A DNA stretch of 64,000 bases from Citrobacter amalonaticus Y19 (GTDB lineage: Bacteria > Pseudomonadota > Gammaproteobacteria > Enterobacterales > Enterobacteriaceae), in assembly GCF_000981805.1 (NCBI RefSeq), contig NZ_CP011132.1:1364001-1428000 (forward strand). Reading direction: 5' to 3'. A program made the position numbers and the translations under genes. The notes beneath the pieces were generated by a model that saw nothing but the letters and a program-made list of their open reading frames with translations, ran no database searches and was not told the origin of the DNA. Of the stretch, positions 1-8,875 are shown piece by piece. Within the stretch, counting starts at the first letter, position 1. Each line of letters opens with the position of its first letter.

Positions 1-2
1 CT

Positions 3-272
3 CGTCTTAGCACCTTAATTTTTCGGGTTTTGTTACCTGAATCGTCACCCGCTCTGGTGTCCGGTATCACCGTGACGCTGATTGCGCTGGTCAGTTACAG
101 CGCGATGGCCGGGGTGATCGGGGCAGGTGGTTTAGGGAATCTGGCTTATCTGGAAGGATTCCAGCGCAACCACAACGACGTCACGCTGGTGGCGACGGTA
201 ACCATTCTGGTTATTGTCTTCATTATCCAGTTCTGCGGCGATGTGATCACTTCTCTGTTAGATAAACGCTAA
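3..272 (+). CDS. MetI-like ABC transporter permease, C-terminal part
   Basis: This is the end of a methionine-type ABC permease whose start lies before the window. The frame is open from base 3. The visible part begins with the end of the cytoplasmic EAA loop (VLLPESSPALVSG), which contacts the ATPase. It then has transmembrane segments around ITVTLIALVSYSAMAG and VATVTILVIVFIIQF and ends in LLDKR, as MetI proteins do. The next gene, 21 bp downstream, encodes an NlpA/MetQ-family binding protein, so this is probably the permease of a D/L-methionine or related importer. The TTG at base 30 is internal and is not the start. The family is clear, but the substrate is not shown: enterobacteria carry more than one such system. 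Confidence 0.85.
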   Translation, partial: RLSTLIFRVLLPESSPALVSGITVTLIALVSYSAMAGVIGAGGLGNLAYLEGFQRNHNDVTLVATVTILVIVFIIQFCGDVITSLLDKR

Positions 273-293
273 TAAAATACGGAAACCATTATC

Positions 294-1106
294 ATGAAAA
301 AATCACTGACACTTCTCGCCGCAGCTACCTTAAGTGCCCTGAGCTTCGCCTCCTGGGCGGACACGCTGACCGTGGGCGCCTCCAACGTGCCGCATGCCGA
401 AATCCTCGAGCAGGCCAAACCGATTCTGGCAAAACAGGGGATTGACCTGGAGATTAAACCATTCCAGGACTACATCCTGCCAAACACCGCGCTGGCGGGC
501 CGTGAAATTGACGCCAACTACTTCCAGCATATTCCCTATCTGAACAGCGTCCTGAAAGATCATGCCGGAGATAAAACCTACGATTTCGTCAGTGCGGGAG
601 CAATCCACATTGAACCTATCGGCATCTATTCGAAAAAGGTCAAATCGCTAAAAGATCTGCCGGAAGGCGGCAAAATCATCATGCGTGATGCGGTGTCGGA
701 AGAGGGACGTATCCTGTCTATCTTCGAGAAAGAGGGCGTGATCAAACTGAAGCCGGGCGTGGATAAAGTCAGTGCGCGTATCAGCGACATCGTGGAAAAC
801 CCGAAAAAGCTGAAGTTCCTGCCTAACGTTGAAGCTGCGCTGCTGCCACAGATGTACAACAACGATGAAGGCGATGCGGTGGTGATTAACGCCAACTACG
901 CCATCGACGCCGGTCTGGATCCGGTACACGATCCGATCGCCGTGGAAAGCGGTGAGAACAACCCGTATGCCAACATCATTACCGTTCACCGTGGCGACGA
1001 GAAGAAAAAGGATATTGTCGCGCTGGTTGACGTCCTGCACTCAAAAGAGATCCAGGACTGGATCCGCACCAAATACAAAGGCGCGGTCATCCCGGTGAAT
1101 AACTGA
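294..1106 (+). CDS. NlpA/MetQ-family periplasmic binding protein
   Basis: A 270-residue extracytoplasmic binding protein of the NlpA/MetQ family. It should deliver methionine or a related ligand to the permease encoded just upstream. The N-terminus MKKSLTLLAAATLSALSFAS is a Sec signal peptide with probable cleavage after SWA. Unlike MetQ and NlpA there is no cysteine lipobox, so the protein is probably soluble in the periplasm. Family features include TVGASNVPHAEILE near the mature N-terminus and the FQHIPYLN segment. The ATG at 294 follows the permease stop by 21 bp, which fits one operon. The gene ends in a REP region. The family is sure; calling it MetQ itself would be wrong without context on the ATPase. 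Confidence 0.85.
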   Translation: MKKSLTLLAAATLSALSFASWADTLTVGASNVPHAEILEQAKPILAKQGIDLEIKPFQDYILPNTALAGREIDANYFQHIPYLNSVLKDHAGDKTYDFVSAGAIHIEPIGIYSKKVKSLKDLPEGGKIIMRDAVSEEGRILSIFEKEGVIKLKPGVDKVSARISDIVENPKKLKFLPNVEAALLPQMYNNDEGDAVVINANYAIDAGLDPVHDPIAVESGENNPYANIITVHRGDEKKKDIVALVDVLHSKEIQDWIRTKYKGAVIPVNN

Positions 1107-1116
1107 TCCCTTTTTT

Positions 1117-1193
1117 GCCGGGTGGCGGCTTCGCCTGACCCGGCCTACGACGTCCTGTAGGCCGGATAAAACGCGCCAGCGTTGCCATCCGGC
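1117..1193. repeat. REP pair (BIME-like) between the metQ-like gene and ttrA
   Basis: Two palindromic REP units lie in inverted orientation: GCCGGGTGGCGGCTTCGCC at 1117, then GTAGGCCGGATAAAACGCG at about 1157 running to CCATCCGGCA at 1193. They sit between two converging genes. This is the usual place for enterobacterial BIMEs, which can end transcription or protect mRNA 3' ends. Confidence 0.85.
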
Positions 1194-1200
1194 ATTAGCG

Positions 1201-4200
1201 TTATACTCGCTCAACTCTTGCCGGCAACCCCTGACGTACCGCGGAGCCGGACACCCAGTCAAGCCAGGTGTTGCTCACTTTTCGCGTCGGATCGGCAAAT
1301 CCCAGATCGTTCAGGTTAATCCCCGATTTCACTTTCGCATCAAACGCCAGCGGCTCACCGTCGAGCGTGTGCTGCGCGCCGCCCATCTCCCGGTGTCCAT
1401 AGCCGTGTTCGATAGCGATGACTCCCGGCATCACCCCGTGCAGCAAACTGATTTGCGCTTCAGCCTGCCCGCCCGGCGTGGTGATCCGCACCGTGTCGCC
1501 ATGTGACAGCCCGAAACGCTGCCCGTCCTGTGGATTCAGCGCCACCAGGTTGACCGGTTTGACGTGGTGTAAACGTGGGATCACCGCCGATGCGCTGGCC
1601 ATGGTGTTGGACTTAAACGAGATAAGCCTGAGCGGCCATTGCGTTAAGGGAAACAGGTCGTCCACCGAACGTCCATCAGACAGCCTCGCCGGATACCACG
1701 CCGGACAGCCGCTGTAGCGTTCGCCGGTGATCGCGTGACGATGGGCGGCAACCTCAGCATTCCAGATTTGCAGCGGCTTTTCCCACGCATTGCCGATCCG
1801 GTTTTCGGCCCGACCACTCTTATCTGACGCGAAACGTCCGCCGCGCGAGTAGATAAAAGCCACCCGACGCGCTTCTTCCGTTTTCAGCGTCTGCTGAATG
1901 ACGGGCATAATGCGGCTCACGCCAGTCAGTTCAATGTCTTCTGCTACCGCTTCGGCGACCGGGGCTTTCCCCATAAACGCGATATTGGCGGCGACGCGCA
2001 GATAGTAGTCTTCTGCACGATTCAGCGGATAGCGGTTTCCTTCGCTGTCGGAAATCGCATTGTCGCCAAATCCCGGCAGATGCAATTTTTTAGCCACGGC
2101 AATGCAGAATGCCTCCATCGAAACGGGCTGACCATCGGCGGTTGTGGCGGTGGCGGAGTCGACAATCGGCCAGCGTGCGGTGGTGGCTTTACTGGCGACG
2201 CCAGCCCACGGCGCGCTGAATCCCCAGCTTTCGAAGTTATGCGTGTCCGGCACGATGTAATCCGCAAGGGCGGTGGTCTCATTCATATAGGCATCGATGG
2301 CAATAAACAGCGGTAACCGCGCCGGATCTTTCAGTTTTTCTTCGGCAACGGCGCGCAGACCGGGTACGCCATACAAGGGATTGGTCATGTTGGAGATCCA
2401 CGCCTTGAGGGGATACGGATACCCCTCCAGCGCGGAACTCAGCAATTCGGTCAACTGACCAGCGACAAACGGATACCACGGCGCTTTGGCCGGGAAAGGC
2501 GATATTCCGGCGGCGACTTTGTTGCGATACTCTTCGGAAGATTCATATGCCGTTTTACTCCGCGCGATACTCAGCCCCTTGGGCTTCACTTTGCCTGGAA
2601 AACTCGCCATGTTGTAGCGCGGACCGTCCGTTGCGCCGTTGAACTTCCCGCCGCCAACAAAAACGCCACCTTCCAGACTGAGGTTGCCGATCAGCGCGTT
2701 CAGCATCATCACCGCCCACGCGTTGTAAAAGCCATTGCCTGCCATCATCCCGCCGTGGGTGATGACCGCGGCTTTACGTCCGTGACGGGTAAAGGCGTCC
2801 GCCAGCGCGATGATTTTGTTCTCCGCAACGCCGCACTGTTGGCTGTACTGGGCGAGCGTCATTTTTTCCGCCGATTCTTTCAGACACTGGAAGCTGCTTT
2901 TTACCGTCACGCTGCGCCCATCGGCGAGCGTCACCTGGCGTGTGACAAACAGCGTGGCGCGCAGGCAGTCCCGGGCGGGGACCAGTTCGTTGTTCTCATC
3001 TACGACCAGCGGCTCGCTGGCGGCGGAAGGATCCAGATGCGCTTGCGTCAGGTGCTGTCCGGCCAGTTCGGGAAGATCGTCGACGATCACCAGATGTGTG
3101 GCGTTGGTCCAGCTCTTCTCGTCCGCGTGCTGCATGGCCTGTACGCCGGGTTGCGCCAGATAATCGGCGTTGTAGCGTTGGTTTTCGATAATCCAGCGGA
3201 TCATCGCCATCGCCAGCGCGGAGTCGCTGCCGGGGATCACCGGTAACCAGTGACCGTGGTCGTCAGCCAGCACGGTGGTTAACGGCAGCGCCGGGGCGAC
3301 GACCACATAGCTGAAATCATCGCGCAGCCGCGCGCTGGAAAGTTGCCTGGCCTGGCGTTTAAACGGGTTGCCGGACTGTGCGGGCGAGGTGCCCATAAAC
3401 AGCGCGAACTCCACGTTATCCCAGTCGGGCTTCACATGGGTGTTTTTATCGAGATCGCCCATCAGTGCGCCGGAACCCGCGCGATAGGCCAGTCCACAAT
3501 AGGATCCGTGCGCGCCAAAGTTTTTGCTGCCGAAACTATTGAGCGCAAAACGGCGCAAAAAGGTGTCTCGCCCGTCGTCGCTGGTATTGGTGACCAGTAG
3601 CTGGTTGGTTTTGGGACCAAAACCGGGATGCTGCGGATCAATAGGGGTTGTCGGGGCGTAAAGAGCACGCAGGCCGTCGACGTGGCCTTCGCCAAACAGA
3701 TCGCCGCCTTCCACCACCTCATTGATCAATTGTTCAAAGCTAATGCGCTGCCATTTGCCTTCGCCGCGTTTACCCACGCGCTTCATCGGCTCAAGAATAC
3801 GCAGCGGGCTGTACAGACCTTCCAGTTGTGTTGCGCCCCTGGCGCAGGCCGTCGAGCGGGCATCAAGACCGTTCTCGCCCGCCAGTTGCGCCATTGCCGT
3901 GCTGAATGGCACCGACGCATCAATATGATGTTCATGAGAAAGCGGATGATACGGATTGCCGGCAATGCGCAGCACCCTGTTGGTTTGCTGGTCGACGCGC
4001 ACCCTGACGCCGCACTGCGTCCAGCAGCCGAAACACTGGGTCATGGCGATGGTTTGCTGCGTATTCTGCTGCCAGCGCGGGTGCGCGTTGGCTTCAGGGG
4101 CAAGCGCGTTACCCACGATGCGATCGCGGGTGATTTTACCGGAGGTGCCGTTGGTCAAGCCATCAATGGCGCGTTTCGCCACGTCACGATAGCTGAGGGC

Positions 4201-4266
4201 GAACGTCGCCATACCGCCGACGGCCAGGCCGACTTTGAGCCACTGACGACGGGTTAAATTAGCCAT
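1201..4266 (-). CDS. ttrA: Tetrathionate reductase catalytic subunit A
   Basis: A 1021-residue molybdopterin-guanine-dinucleotide enzyme of the DMSO-reductase superfamily that reduces tetrathionate to thiosulfate as an anaerobic electron acceptor. The N-terminus has a twin-arginine signal (TRRQWLKVG, residues 5-13), so it folds in the cytoplasm and is exported to the periplasmic face. Cysteines 78, 81 and 85 (CFGCWTQC) with C141 (CARG) would hold the first [4Fe-4S] cluster. Electrons should come from the quinol pool through TtrC and TtrB. The gene is last in ttrBCA and its ATG overlaps the ttrC stop by 8 bp. Length agrees with my memory of Salmonella TtrA (about 1020 residues). No frame damage is seen. 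Confidence 0.97.
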   Translation of the reverse strand: MANLTRRQWLKVGLAVGGMATFALSYRDVAKRAIDGLTNGTSGKITRDRIVGNALAPEANAHPRWQQNTQQTIAMTQCFGCWTQCGVRVRVDQQTNRVLRIAGNPYHPLSHEHHIDASVPFSTAMAQLAGENGLDARSTACARGATQLEGLYSPLRILEPMKRVGKRGEGKWQRISFEQLINEVVEGGDLFGEGHVDGLRALYAPTTPIDPQHPGFGPKTNQLLVTNTSDDGRDTFLRRFALNSFGSKNFGAHGSYCGLAYRAGSGALMGDLDKNTHVKPDWDNVEFALFMGTSPAQSGNPFKRQARQLSSARLRDDFSYVVVAPALPLTTVLADDHGHWLPVIPGSDSALAMAMIRWIIENQRYNADYLAQPGVQAMQHADEKSWTNATHLVIVDDLPELAGQHLTQAHLDPSAASEPLVVDENNELVPARDCLRATLFVTRQVTLADGRSVTVKSSFQCLKESAEKMTLAQYSQQCGVAENKIIALADAFTRHGRKAAVITHGGMMAGNGFYNAWAVMMLNALIGNLSLEGGVFVGGGKFNGATDGPRYNMASFPGKVKPKGLSIARSKTAYESSEEYRNKVAAGISPFPAKAPWYPFVAGQLTELLSSALEGYPYPLKAWISNMTNPLYGVPGLRAVAEEKLKDPARLPLFIAIDAYMNETTALADYIVPDTHNFESWGFSAPWAGVASKATTARWPIVDSATATTADGQPVSMEAFCIAVAKKLHLPGFGDNAISDSEGNRYPLNRAEDYYLRVAANIAFMGKAPVAEAVAEDIELTGVSRIMPVIQQTLKTEEARRVAFIYSRGGRFASDKSGRAENRIGNAWEKPLQIWNAEVAAHRHAITGERYSGCPAWYPARLSDGRSVDDLFPLTQWPLRLISFKSNTMASASAVIPRLHHVKPVNLVALNPQDGQRFGLSHGDTVRITTPGGQAEAQISLLHGVMPGVIAIEHGYGHREMGGAQHTLDGEPLAFDAKVKSGINLNDLGFADPTRKVSNTWLDWVSGSAVRQGLPARVERV

Positions 4267-5278
4267 GTTGCAATCTCCTTGCGAGTCCGTTCACGCCTTC
4301 GCGAACAATAATAAGCAGCGCTATCCACAGACCAAAGGTACCGAGGATGGCAAGCCAGCCGTCGGTACCGGCGGGCAGGGTGTACGGGTTGAACTGGGCG
4401 TTGAATTTTGGCAGCGTCTGCCCCTGAATCAGCAGAGTCCAGCGCATCAGCCAGCACAGCGCCATCGCGCTCAACGCCAGCAGGCTGCGCAGCGGTAATG
4501 ACAACGGACGACTCAGGGCGATAACGCTAAAGAGCAGTGAAACCAGCCAGAATGCCAGCCAACCAAAGGCGTAATGGCGGGCCGATGCGGAGATCGTAAG
4601 CCACTGGCGGATTGCCGTACCGGAAAGCGTATTGCCGCTAACCCAGAAAATGATGACGATTGCGAGGGCGAGCAGCGTCAGCAGTTGCCCAAGGGCGAGT
4701 CGTTTTTGCGACAGGAAATCATTGCGCATCCCGACGATTAACAGGGCAAAAAAGGTCTGTAATGCGCTCAGGAACATCGCCAGCACAAAGGCGTAGCTGA
4801 ACCAGACGGGACGAGCCTGAACGACGGAGACTTCGCGTCCGGTATAGATCAGCAATCCCGTCGCGGCGAGCGCGCTGGCAAAGGCGAACCATTTTGTGAC
4901 GGCGTAACTTTTCCCGGTAAGCTGTTTATAAACTTGCGCCAGAAACCAGAGTCCGAGAAACGCGGTGAACAGCGGTAAGAACAGTGCGCCCCACGGCATC
5001 CACGACCACGGCGTAGGATATGCGTAAAAATGCCAGACGCGGGCCGTCTGGTGGAGATCGGCGGTCAGCGCCAGGGGGGCGGTAATGGCGCAGGTCAGGG
5101 CAATCAACAGCGTCAGGCTTTCCAGCGTCGGGGCGGTTTTTTTGCGCCAGTGCAGCACGCAGCCAAACAGCGCCGCACAGGCGGCAATGCCGATAAAAAA
5201 GAAGTACTGTACCGCCCAGGGAAGCCAACTGACCGCCTGTGGACGGGCCAGCACCTCTTCAATGATTAAGGGTTGCAT
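4259..5278 (-). CDS. ttrC: Tetrathionate reductase membrane subunit C
   Basis: A 339-residue integral membrane protein of the NrfD/PsrC type that oxidises quinol and passes electrons to TtrB. About eight or nine hydrophobic segments are visible, beginning with PWAVQYFFFIGIAACAALFG and ending with LGTFGLWIALLIIVREG. It starts 2 bp after the ttrB stop and overlaps ttrA, so ttrB, ttrC and ttrA are translated from one message. The order B-C-A is that of Salmonella. The protein has no cofactor-binding motif of its own, which is normal for NrfD-like subunits. Confidence 0.95.
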   Translation of the reverse strand: MQPLIIEEVLARPQAVSWLPWAVQYFFFIGIAACAALFGCVLHWRKKTAPTLESLTLLIALTCAITAPLALTADLHQTARVWHFYAYPTPWSWMPWGALFLPLFTAFLGLWFLAQVYKQLTGKSYAVTKWFAFASALAATGLLIYTGREVSVVQARPVWFSYAFVLAMFLSALQTFFALLIVGMRNDFLSQKRLALGQLLTLLALAIVIIFWVSGNTLSGTAIRQWLTISASARHYAFGWLAFWLVSLLFSVIALSRPLSLPLRSLLALSAMALCWLMRWTLLIQGQTLPKFNAQFNPYTLPAGTDGWLAILGTFGLWIALLIIVREGVNGLARRLQHG

Positions 5279-5280
5279 TA

Positions 5281-6009
5281 TCAGACCTCCTGCCAGAGCG
5301 CGGGTTGCGCGCGTCCCATCAACGGGGTGACAAACGCCTCATCCAGTCCCAGATAGAAAACGTGGGGCGCGGTGTTATTTTCCGGCTTCAGTACGTTGAT
5401 GGCGTCGTGATGGGTGCGGATCAATTGCGAAATCCGGCTTTGCGGATCGCGGATGTCGCCGATGATGCGCGCGCCGCCTACACAGGACTCCACGCAGGCG
5501 GGGAGAAGTCCGGCCTCCAGGCGGTGCACGCAAAACGTGCATTTATCGGCGGTCTGTGTCTCATGATTGATAAAACGCGCATCGTAGGGACAGGCCTGCA
5601 CACAGTAAGCGCAACCGACGCAGCGGGTGTTATCGACCACGACGATGCCGTCCTCGCGTTGAAACGTGGCCTGCACCGGACAAACCGGCACGCAGGGCGG
5701 ATTATCGCAGTGGTTACACAGACGCGGTAACAGCACGTTGGTCACCTCATCCGCCACCTGGACCTGATACTGATTCACATGGGTACGAAACTCGCCCTGC
5801 GGCGTCTGATTTTCAATCGCGCAACTGACGGTGCAGGCCTGACAGCCGATGCAGCGGCGCAGATCGATAAGCATCGCGTAACGCTGCTGTGTGGAGCCGC
5901 CATGACGTTCAGGTGAAAAAGGAAATTTTGCCTGCGCCAGCGGAACCAGCGACGCGCCTGCGGTCAGGACGCCCAGTTGCTGGAGAAACTGCCGTTTACT
6001 GCTGTCCAT
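5281..6009 (-). CDS. ttrB: Tetrathionate reductase iron-sulfur subunit B
   Basis: A 242-residue ferredoxin-like subunit that carries electrons from TtrC to TtrA on the periplasmic side. It holds four cysteine groups for four [4Fe-4S] clusters, including RCIGCQACTVSC, CNHCDNPPCVPVCP, RCVGCAYCVQACP and CTFC. I place the start at the ATG at 6009, preceded by GGGAGA 5 bases upstream; the upstream in-frame codons to 6042 have no such site. From that start the signal reads MDSSKRQFLQQLG, with Lys-Arg in place of the twin arginines. This variant Tat signal is known from Salmonella TtrB. It is the first gene of ttrBCA, divergent from ttrSR. Confidence 0.96.
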   Translation of the reverse strand: MDSSKRQFLQQLGVLTAGASLVPLAQAKFPFSPERHGGSTQQRYAMLIDLRRCIGCQACTVSCAIENQTPQGEFRTHVNQYQVQVADEVTNVLLPRLCNHCDNPPCVPVCPVQATFQREDGIVVVDNTRCVGCAYCVQACPYDARFINHETQTADKCTFCVHRLEAGLLPACVESCVGGARIIGDIRDPQSRISQLIRTHHDAINVLKPENNTAPHVFYLGLDEAFVTPLMGRAQPALWQEV

Positions 6010-6123
6010 TTTTTCTCCCGTTTCAAGGCAACAACGAAACATTTGTCACGCCATTGGTTTGCGTGTGATGAATAAAGAATGTCGATGATTTACAGTGTAA
6101 AAATCGGAGTGGGGCAGCTCTAT

Positions 6124-6137
6124 TGTGGTTAACCACA
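6124..6137. promoter_or_regulatory. 14-bp perfect palindrome in the ttrB-ttrS gap
   Basis: TGTGGTTAACCACA is a perfect palindrome lying 15 bp on the ttrB side of the FNR-like site. It may be a TtrR operator, but this is inference from position only. If FNR acts at -41.5, the palindrome overlaps the expected -10 region of ttrB, which would suit a repressor better than an activator. Confidence 0.45.
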
Positions 6138-6151
6138 TACCCGGCGGGTTG

Positions 6152-6165
6152 TTGATCTAAAACAA
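6152..6165. promoter_or_regulatory. FNR-like site for ttrBCA
   Basis: TTGATCTAAAACAA matches the FNR consensus TTGAT-N4-ATCAA in nine of ten positions. Salmonella ttr is known to need FNR (OxrA) for anaerobic expression. Read towards ttrB, a class II position (-41.5) would put the start of transcription near 6117, about 108 bases before the ttrB ATG. The site also lies 22 bp before ttrS. Confidence 0.7.
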
Positions 6166-6187
6166 CATAATCAACAGGGATAATGGT

Positions 6188-7960
6188 GTGAGACGTAAAA
6201 CGGTGAAGGGGCTAACGCTGCTGGCGTCGGCCTTAATGTTCAGTGGCGCAGCGCTGGCGGGCTCATGGAATATCGGGATTCTGGCGATGCGCGGAGAGGT
6301 CTCCACCCGCAACCACTGGCAGCCGCTGGAAACCCTGCTTAACCAACAGCTTCCCGGAGAACAGTTCCACATCCTGCCGCTGGATCTGCATCAGATGCAG
6401 GCGGCGGTGAACAACGGACGCGTACAATTTGTGGTGACCAACCCGGCGCAGTTTGTGCAACTGAACAGTCGTTCGCCGCTGCGCTGGCTGGCGTCTTTGC
6501 GTTCCGCGCGTGGGACGGGCAACGTCATTGGCAGTGCGATCCTCACCCGGCGCGACAGCGGTATCACCGCCGCGCACGATCTGATCGGTAAAACGGTAGG
6601 GGCTATCGATCCCCAGGCATTCGGCGGCTATCTGCTGGGATATAAAGCGCTGAGCGACGCCGGTCTGCGCCCCGAGCGCGACCTCAACCTGCGTTTTACC
6701 GGTTTTCCGGCCGATGCGCTTCTCTATCTGCTCCGTGAAAAAGCGGTACAGGCGGTGATTGTCCCGGTCTGCCTGCTGGAAAAAATGGACGAAGAGGGAC
6801 TGGTTGATAAAAACGACTTCGTCGCGGTGCTCAACCGTCCCGGAGACATCGCCTGTTTAACCAGTACGCCGCTCTATCCCGACTGGTCATTCGCCGCGTT
6901 GCCTGCGGTGAGCGATGCGCTGGCCGATCGCGTCACCCGCGCGCTGCTGGCGGCGCCAGACACCGCGGCGTTTCACTGGGGTGCGCCGGCGTCGACCAGT
7001 CAGGTGGAGGCGTTGCTGCGCGACGTACAGCAGCATCCACAACAGCGGCGTTTGTGGCTGGATGTGAAAAGCTGGCTGATACAGCATCAGTGGCTGATGG
7101 GCGGGACAGCGCTTACCCTGTTATTGCTGACCCTGAACTATATCTGGGTCATGCTGCTGGTGCGCCGACGGGGTAAACAGCTTGAACGCAACGGCGTCCA
7201 GTTGCGCCAGCAGGAACTGGCGCTGGAAACGGCCAGGCAAATGAGCGTTCTTGGCGAAATGACCTCCGGGTTTGCGCATGAACTGAATCAACCGCTGTCG
7301 GCAATCCGCCATTATGCACAGGGTTGTCTGATTCGCCTGCAGTCGCAGGATCCGTCGCACGCGTTACTGCCGGCGCTGGAGCATATTGATCAACAGGCGC
7401 AGCGCGGGGCTGATACGCTGCGTAATCTGCGACGCTGGGTGAGTCAGGCCCAGGGAAGTCCGATCCGCACGGAGGAATGGGAGAACATCAGCATTCATGA
7501 GGCGGTTCATCATGTCTGGCAGTTGTTACGCATGGCGCAGCAGTTCCCGACATTAACCTTACACAGCAATATCGATCGCGCGCTGACGATTTCGCTCCCG
7601 CCGGTGCTGCTGGAGCAGGTGCTGGCCAATTTGATCCTCAATGCGGCGCAGGCGGGTGCCACCACGCTGTGGATTGATGCTTCATCTTCGCCAGAGGGCG
7701 TGCGCGTGACGTTGCAGGATAATGGTGGCGGCATTGACGATGTTTTACTGCATCAGGCCTTTCAGCCCTTTATGACCAGCCGGAAAGAGGGAATGGGGCT
7801 GGGGTTGGTTATCTGCCAACGACTGGTGCGCTACGGTCAGGGGGAGATCGGTCTGCGTAATCAGACCGCGCCTGACGGGCTACCCGGTGTGGCGGTGGGA
7901 CTGGATTTTACACAACGGGAGGAAAAGGGCGGCAATGGCGATGATTCACTTACTGGATGA
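6188..7960 (+). CDS. ttrS: Tetrathionate sensor histidine kinase
   Basis: A 590-residue membrane sensor kinase that detects periplasmic tetrathionate and phosphorylates TtrR. A signal segment (residues 1-24) is followed by a PhnD-like periplasmic domain to about 295, with cysteines at 195 and 223. One transmembrane helix spans about 303-325. The phosphorylated histidine is H364 in the H-box GFAHELNQPLSAIRHY. The ATPase domain shows NLILNAAQAG, DNGGGI and GMGLGLVIC. The start is GTG at 6188 with AGGGAT just upstream; no ATG in frame fits. It overlaps ttrR by 26 bp, so the two are translationally coupled. Confidence 0.95.
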   Translation: MRRKTVKGLTLLASALMFSGAALAGSWNIGILAMRGEVSTRNHWQPLETLLNQQLPGEQFHILPLDLHQMQAAVNNGRVQFVVTNPAQFVQLNSRSPLRWLASLRSARGTGNVIGSAILTRRDSGITAAHDLIGKTVGAIDPQAFGGYLLGYKALSDAGLRPERDLNLRFTGFPADALLYLLREKAVQAVIVPVCLLEKMDEEGLVDKNDFVAVLNRPGDIACLTSTPLYPDWSFAALPAVSDALADRVTRALLAAPDTAAFHWGAPASTSQVEALLRDVQQHPQQRRLWLDVKSWLIQHQWLMGGTALTLLLLTLNYIWVMLLVRRRGKQLERNGVQLRQQELALETARQMSVLGEMTSGFAHELNQPLSAIRHYAQGCLIRLQSQDPSHALLPALEHIDQQAQRGADTLRNLRRWVSQAQGSPIRTEEWENISIHEAVHHVWQLLRMAQQFPTLTLHSNIDRALTISLPPVLLEQVLANLILNAAQAGATTLWIDASSSPEGVRVTLQDNGGGIDDVLLHQAFQPFMTSRKEGMGLGLVICQRLVRYGQGEIGLRNQTAPDGLPGVAVGLDFTQREEKGGNGDDSLTG

Positions 7961-8537
7961 TGATGTGGCGGTCACCGATGCCTGCGCCTTTCTTCTGGAG
8001 AGCCTGGGCTATCCGGTCACGTGCTGGGAAGAAGGGGCTGTTTTTCTTGCTGAGGCCGATTTGTACCAGACGGGCGTGCTGCTGCTGGACATGCGGATGC
8101 CGGTCATGGACGGCAAGAACGTCCATGAGGCATTGCGTCAGCGTGAAAGTACGCTGGCCGTGGTGTTTCTCACCGGGCATGGCGATGTGCCGATGGCCGT
8201 CGAGCAGATGAAACACGGGGCGGTAGACTTCCTGCAAAAGCCGGTCAGTGCTAAACCGCTGCAAACGGCGCTGGAGCAAGCGCTGGTGGTTTCAGCGCAG
8301 GCGGTTGCCCGACAACAGATCGCCACCTGCTACCGGGCGCTTACGGCTAAAGAACGTGAGCTGGCCGGGTTAGTCGTTAAAGGACTGATGAATCGCGAGA
8401 TTGCACAGATGATGAACATCGCGGTACGCACGGTGGAGGTACATCGCGCCAGAGTGATGGAAAAAATGCAGGCCGCCAATCTGGCGGAACTGGTCAACAA
8501 ATGGCAGCGATTAAAGGAAGCGCACGGCGTTGAATAG
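7935..8537 (+). CDS. ttrR: Tetrathionate response regulator
   Basis: A 200-residue response regulator of the FixJ/NarL type that activates ttrBCA. The receiver domain begins MIHLLDDD and has the phospho-acceptor D52 in LLLDMRMP, followed by the TGHGDVPMAV and QKPV segments. The C-terminal LuxR-type helix-turn-helix reads LTAKERELAGLVVKGLMNRE and continues IAVRTVEVHRARVMEKM. I chose the ATG at 7935; a second ATG at 7941 is possible. An upstream in-frame TTG or ATG inside ttrS would add residues before the receiver fold and is unlikely. Coupled to ttrS. Confidence 0.95.
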   Translation: MAMIHLLDDDVAVTDACAFLLESLGYPVTCWEEGAVFLAEADLYQTGVLLLDMRMPVMDGKNVHEALRQRESTLAVVFLTGHGDVPMAVEQMKHGAVDFLQKPVSAKPLQTALEQALVVSAQAVARQQIATCYRALTAKERELAGLVVKGLMNREIAQMMNIAVRTVEVHRARVMEKMQAANLAELVNKWQRLKEAHGVE

Positions 8538-8630
8538 TACCGTAGGTTATTTCTTTGATTTTCTTTGTTTTTTGTCATCCCATTCAGAGTGATATATGCT
8601 GTTTATCTGAACCTGCAATGAGAGACAATA

Positions 8631-8840
8631 ATGGCAAACCTGACAAAAGACGATGAACTGTACCGTGAGATGTGCAGAGTAGTGGGCAAAGTGGTGCTGG
8701 AAATGCGCGATCTGGGACAAGAGCCCAAACATATCGTGATTGCCGGGGTATTACGAACCGCGCTGGCGAACCCGCGTATTCCGCGTAGCGACCTTGAAAA
8801 GCAGGCGATGGTCACGGTGATCAACGCGCTGGCTGGCTAA
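8631..8840 (+). CDS. fumD: Fumarase D
   Basis: A 69-residue protein nearly identical through its middle to E. coli FumD (YdhZ), for example YREMCRVVGKVVLEMRDLG. E. coli FumD has been reported to have fumarase activity although it is unlike FumA, FumB or FumC. It starts at ATG 8631 after GAGAGA. In E. coli the gene lies between pykF and ydhY; here ttr occupies the pykF side. It has its own terminator and is probably a single-gene unit. Confidence 0.93.
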   Translation: MANLTKDDELYREMCRVVGKVVLEMRDLGQEPKHIVIAGVLRTALANPRIPRSDLEKQAMVTVINALAG

Positions 8841-8848
8841 CCGTAATG

Positions 8849-8875
8849 AGGGATGCGCTCATCCCTTATTTCCCT
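8849..8875 (+). terminator. Terminator after fumD
   Basis: The hairpin AGGGAT-GCGCTC-ATCCCT is followed by TATTTCCCTT. The stem is short and the T-run is broken, so the terminator is modest. It begins 9 bases after the fumD stop. Confidence 0.5.
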
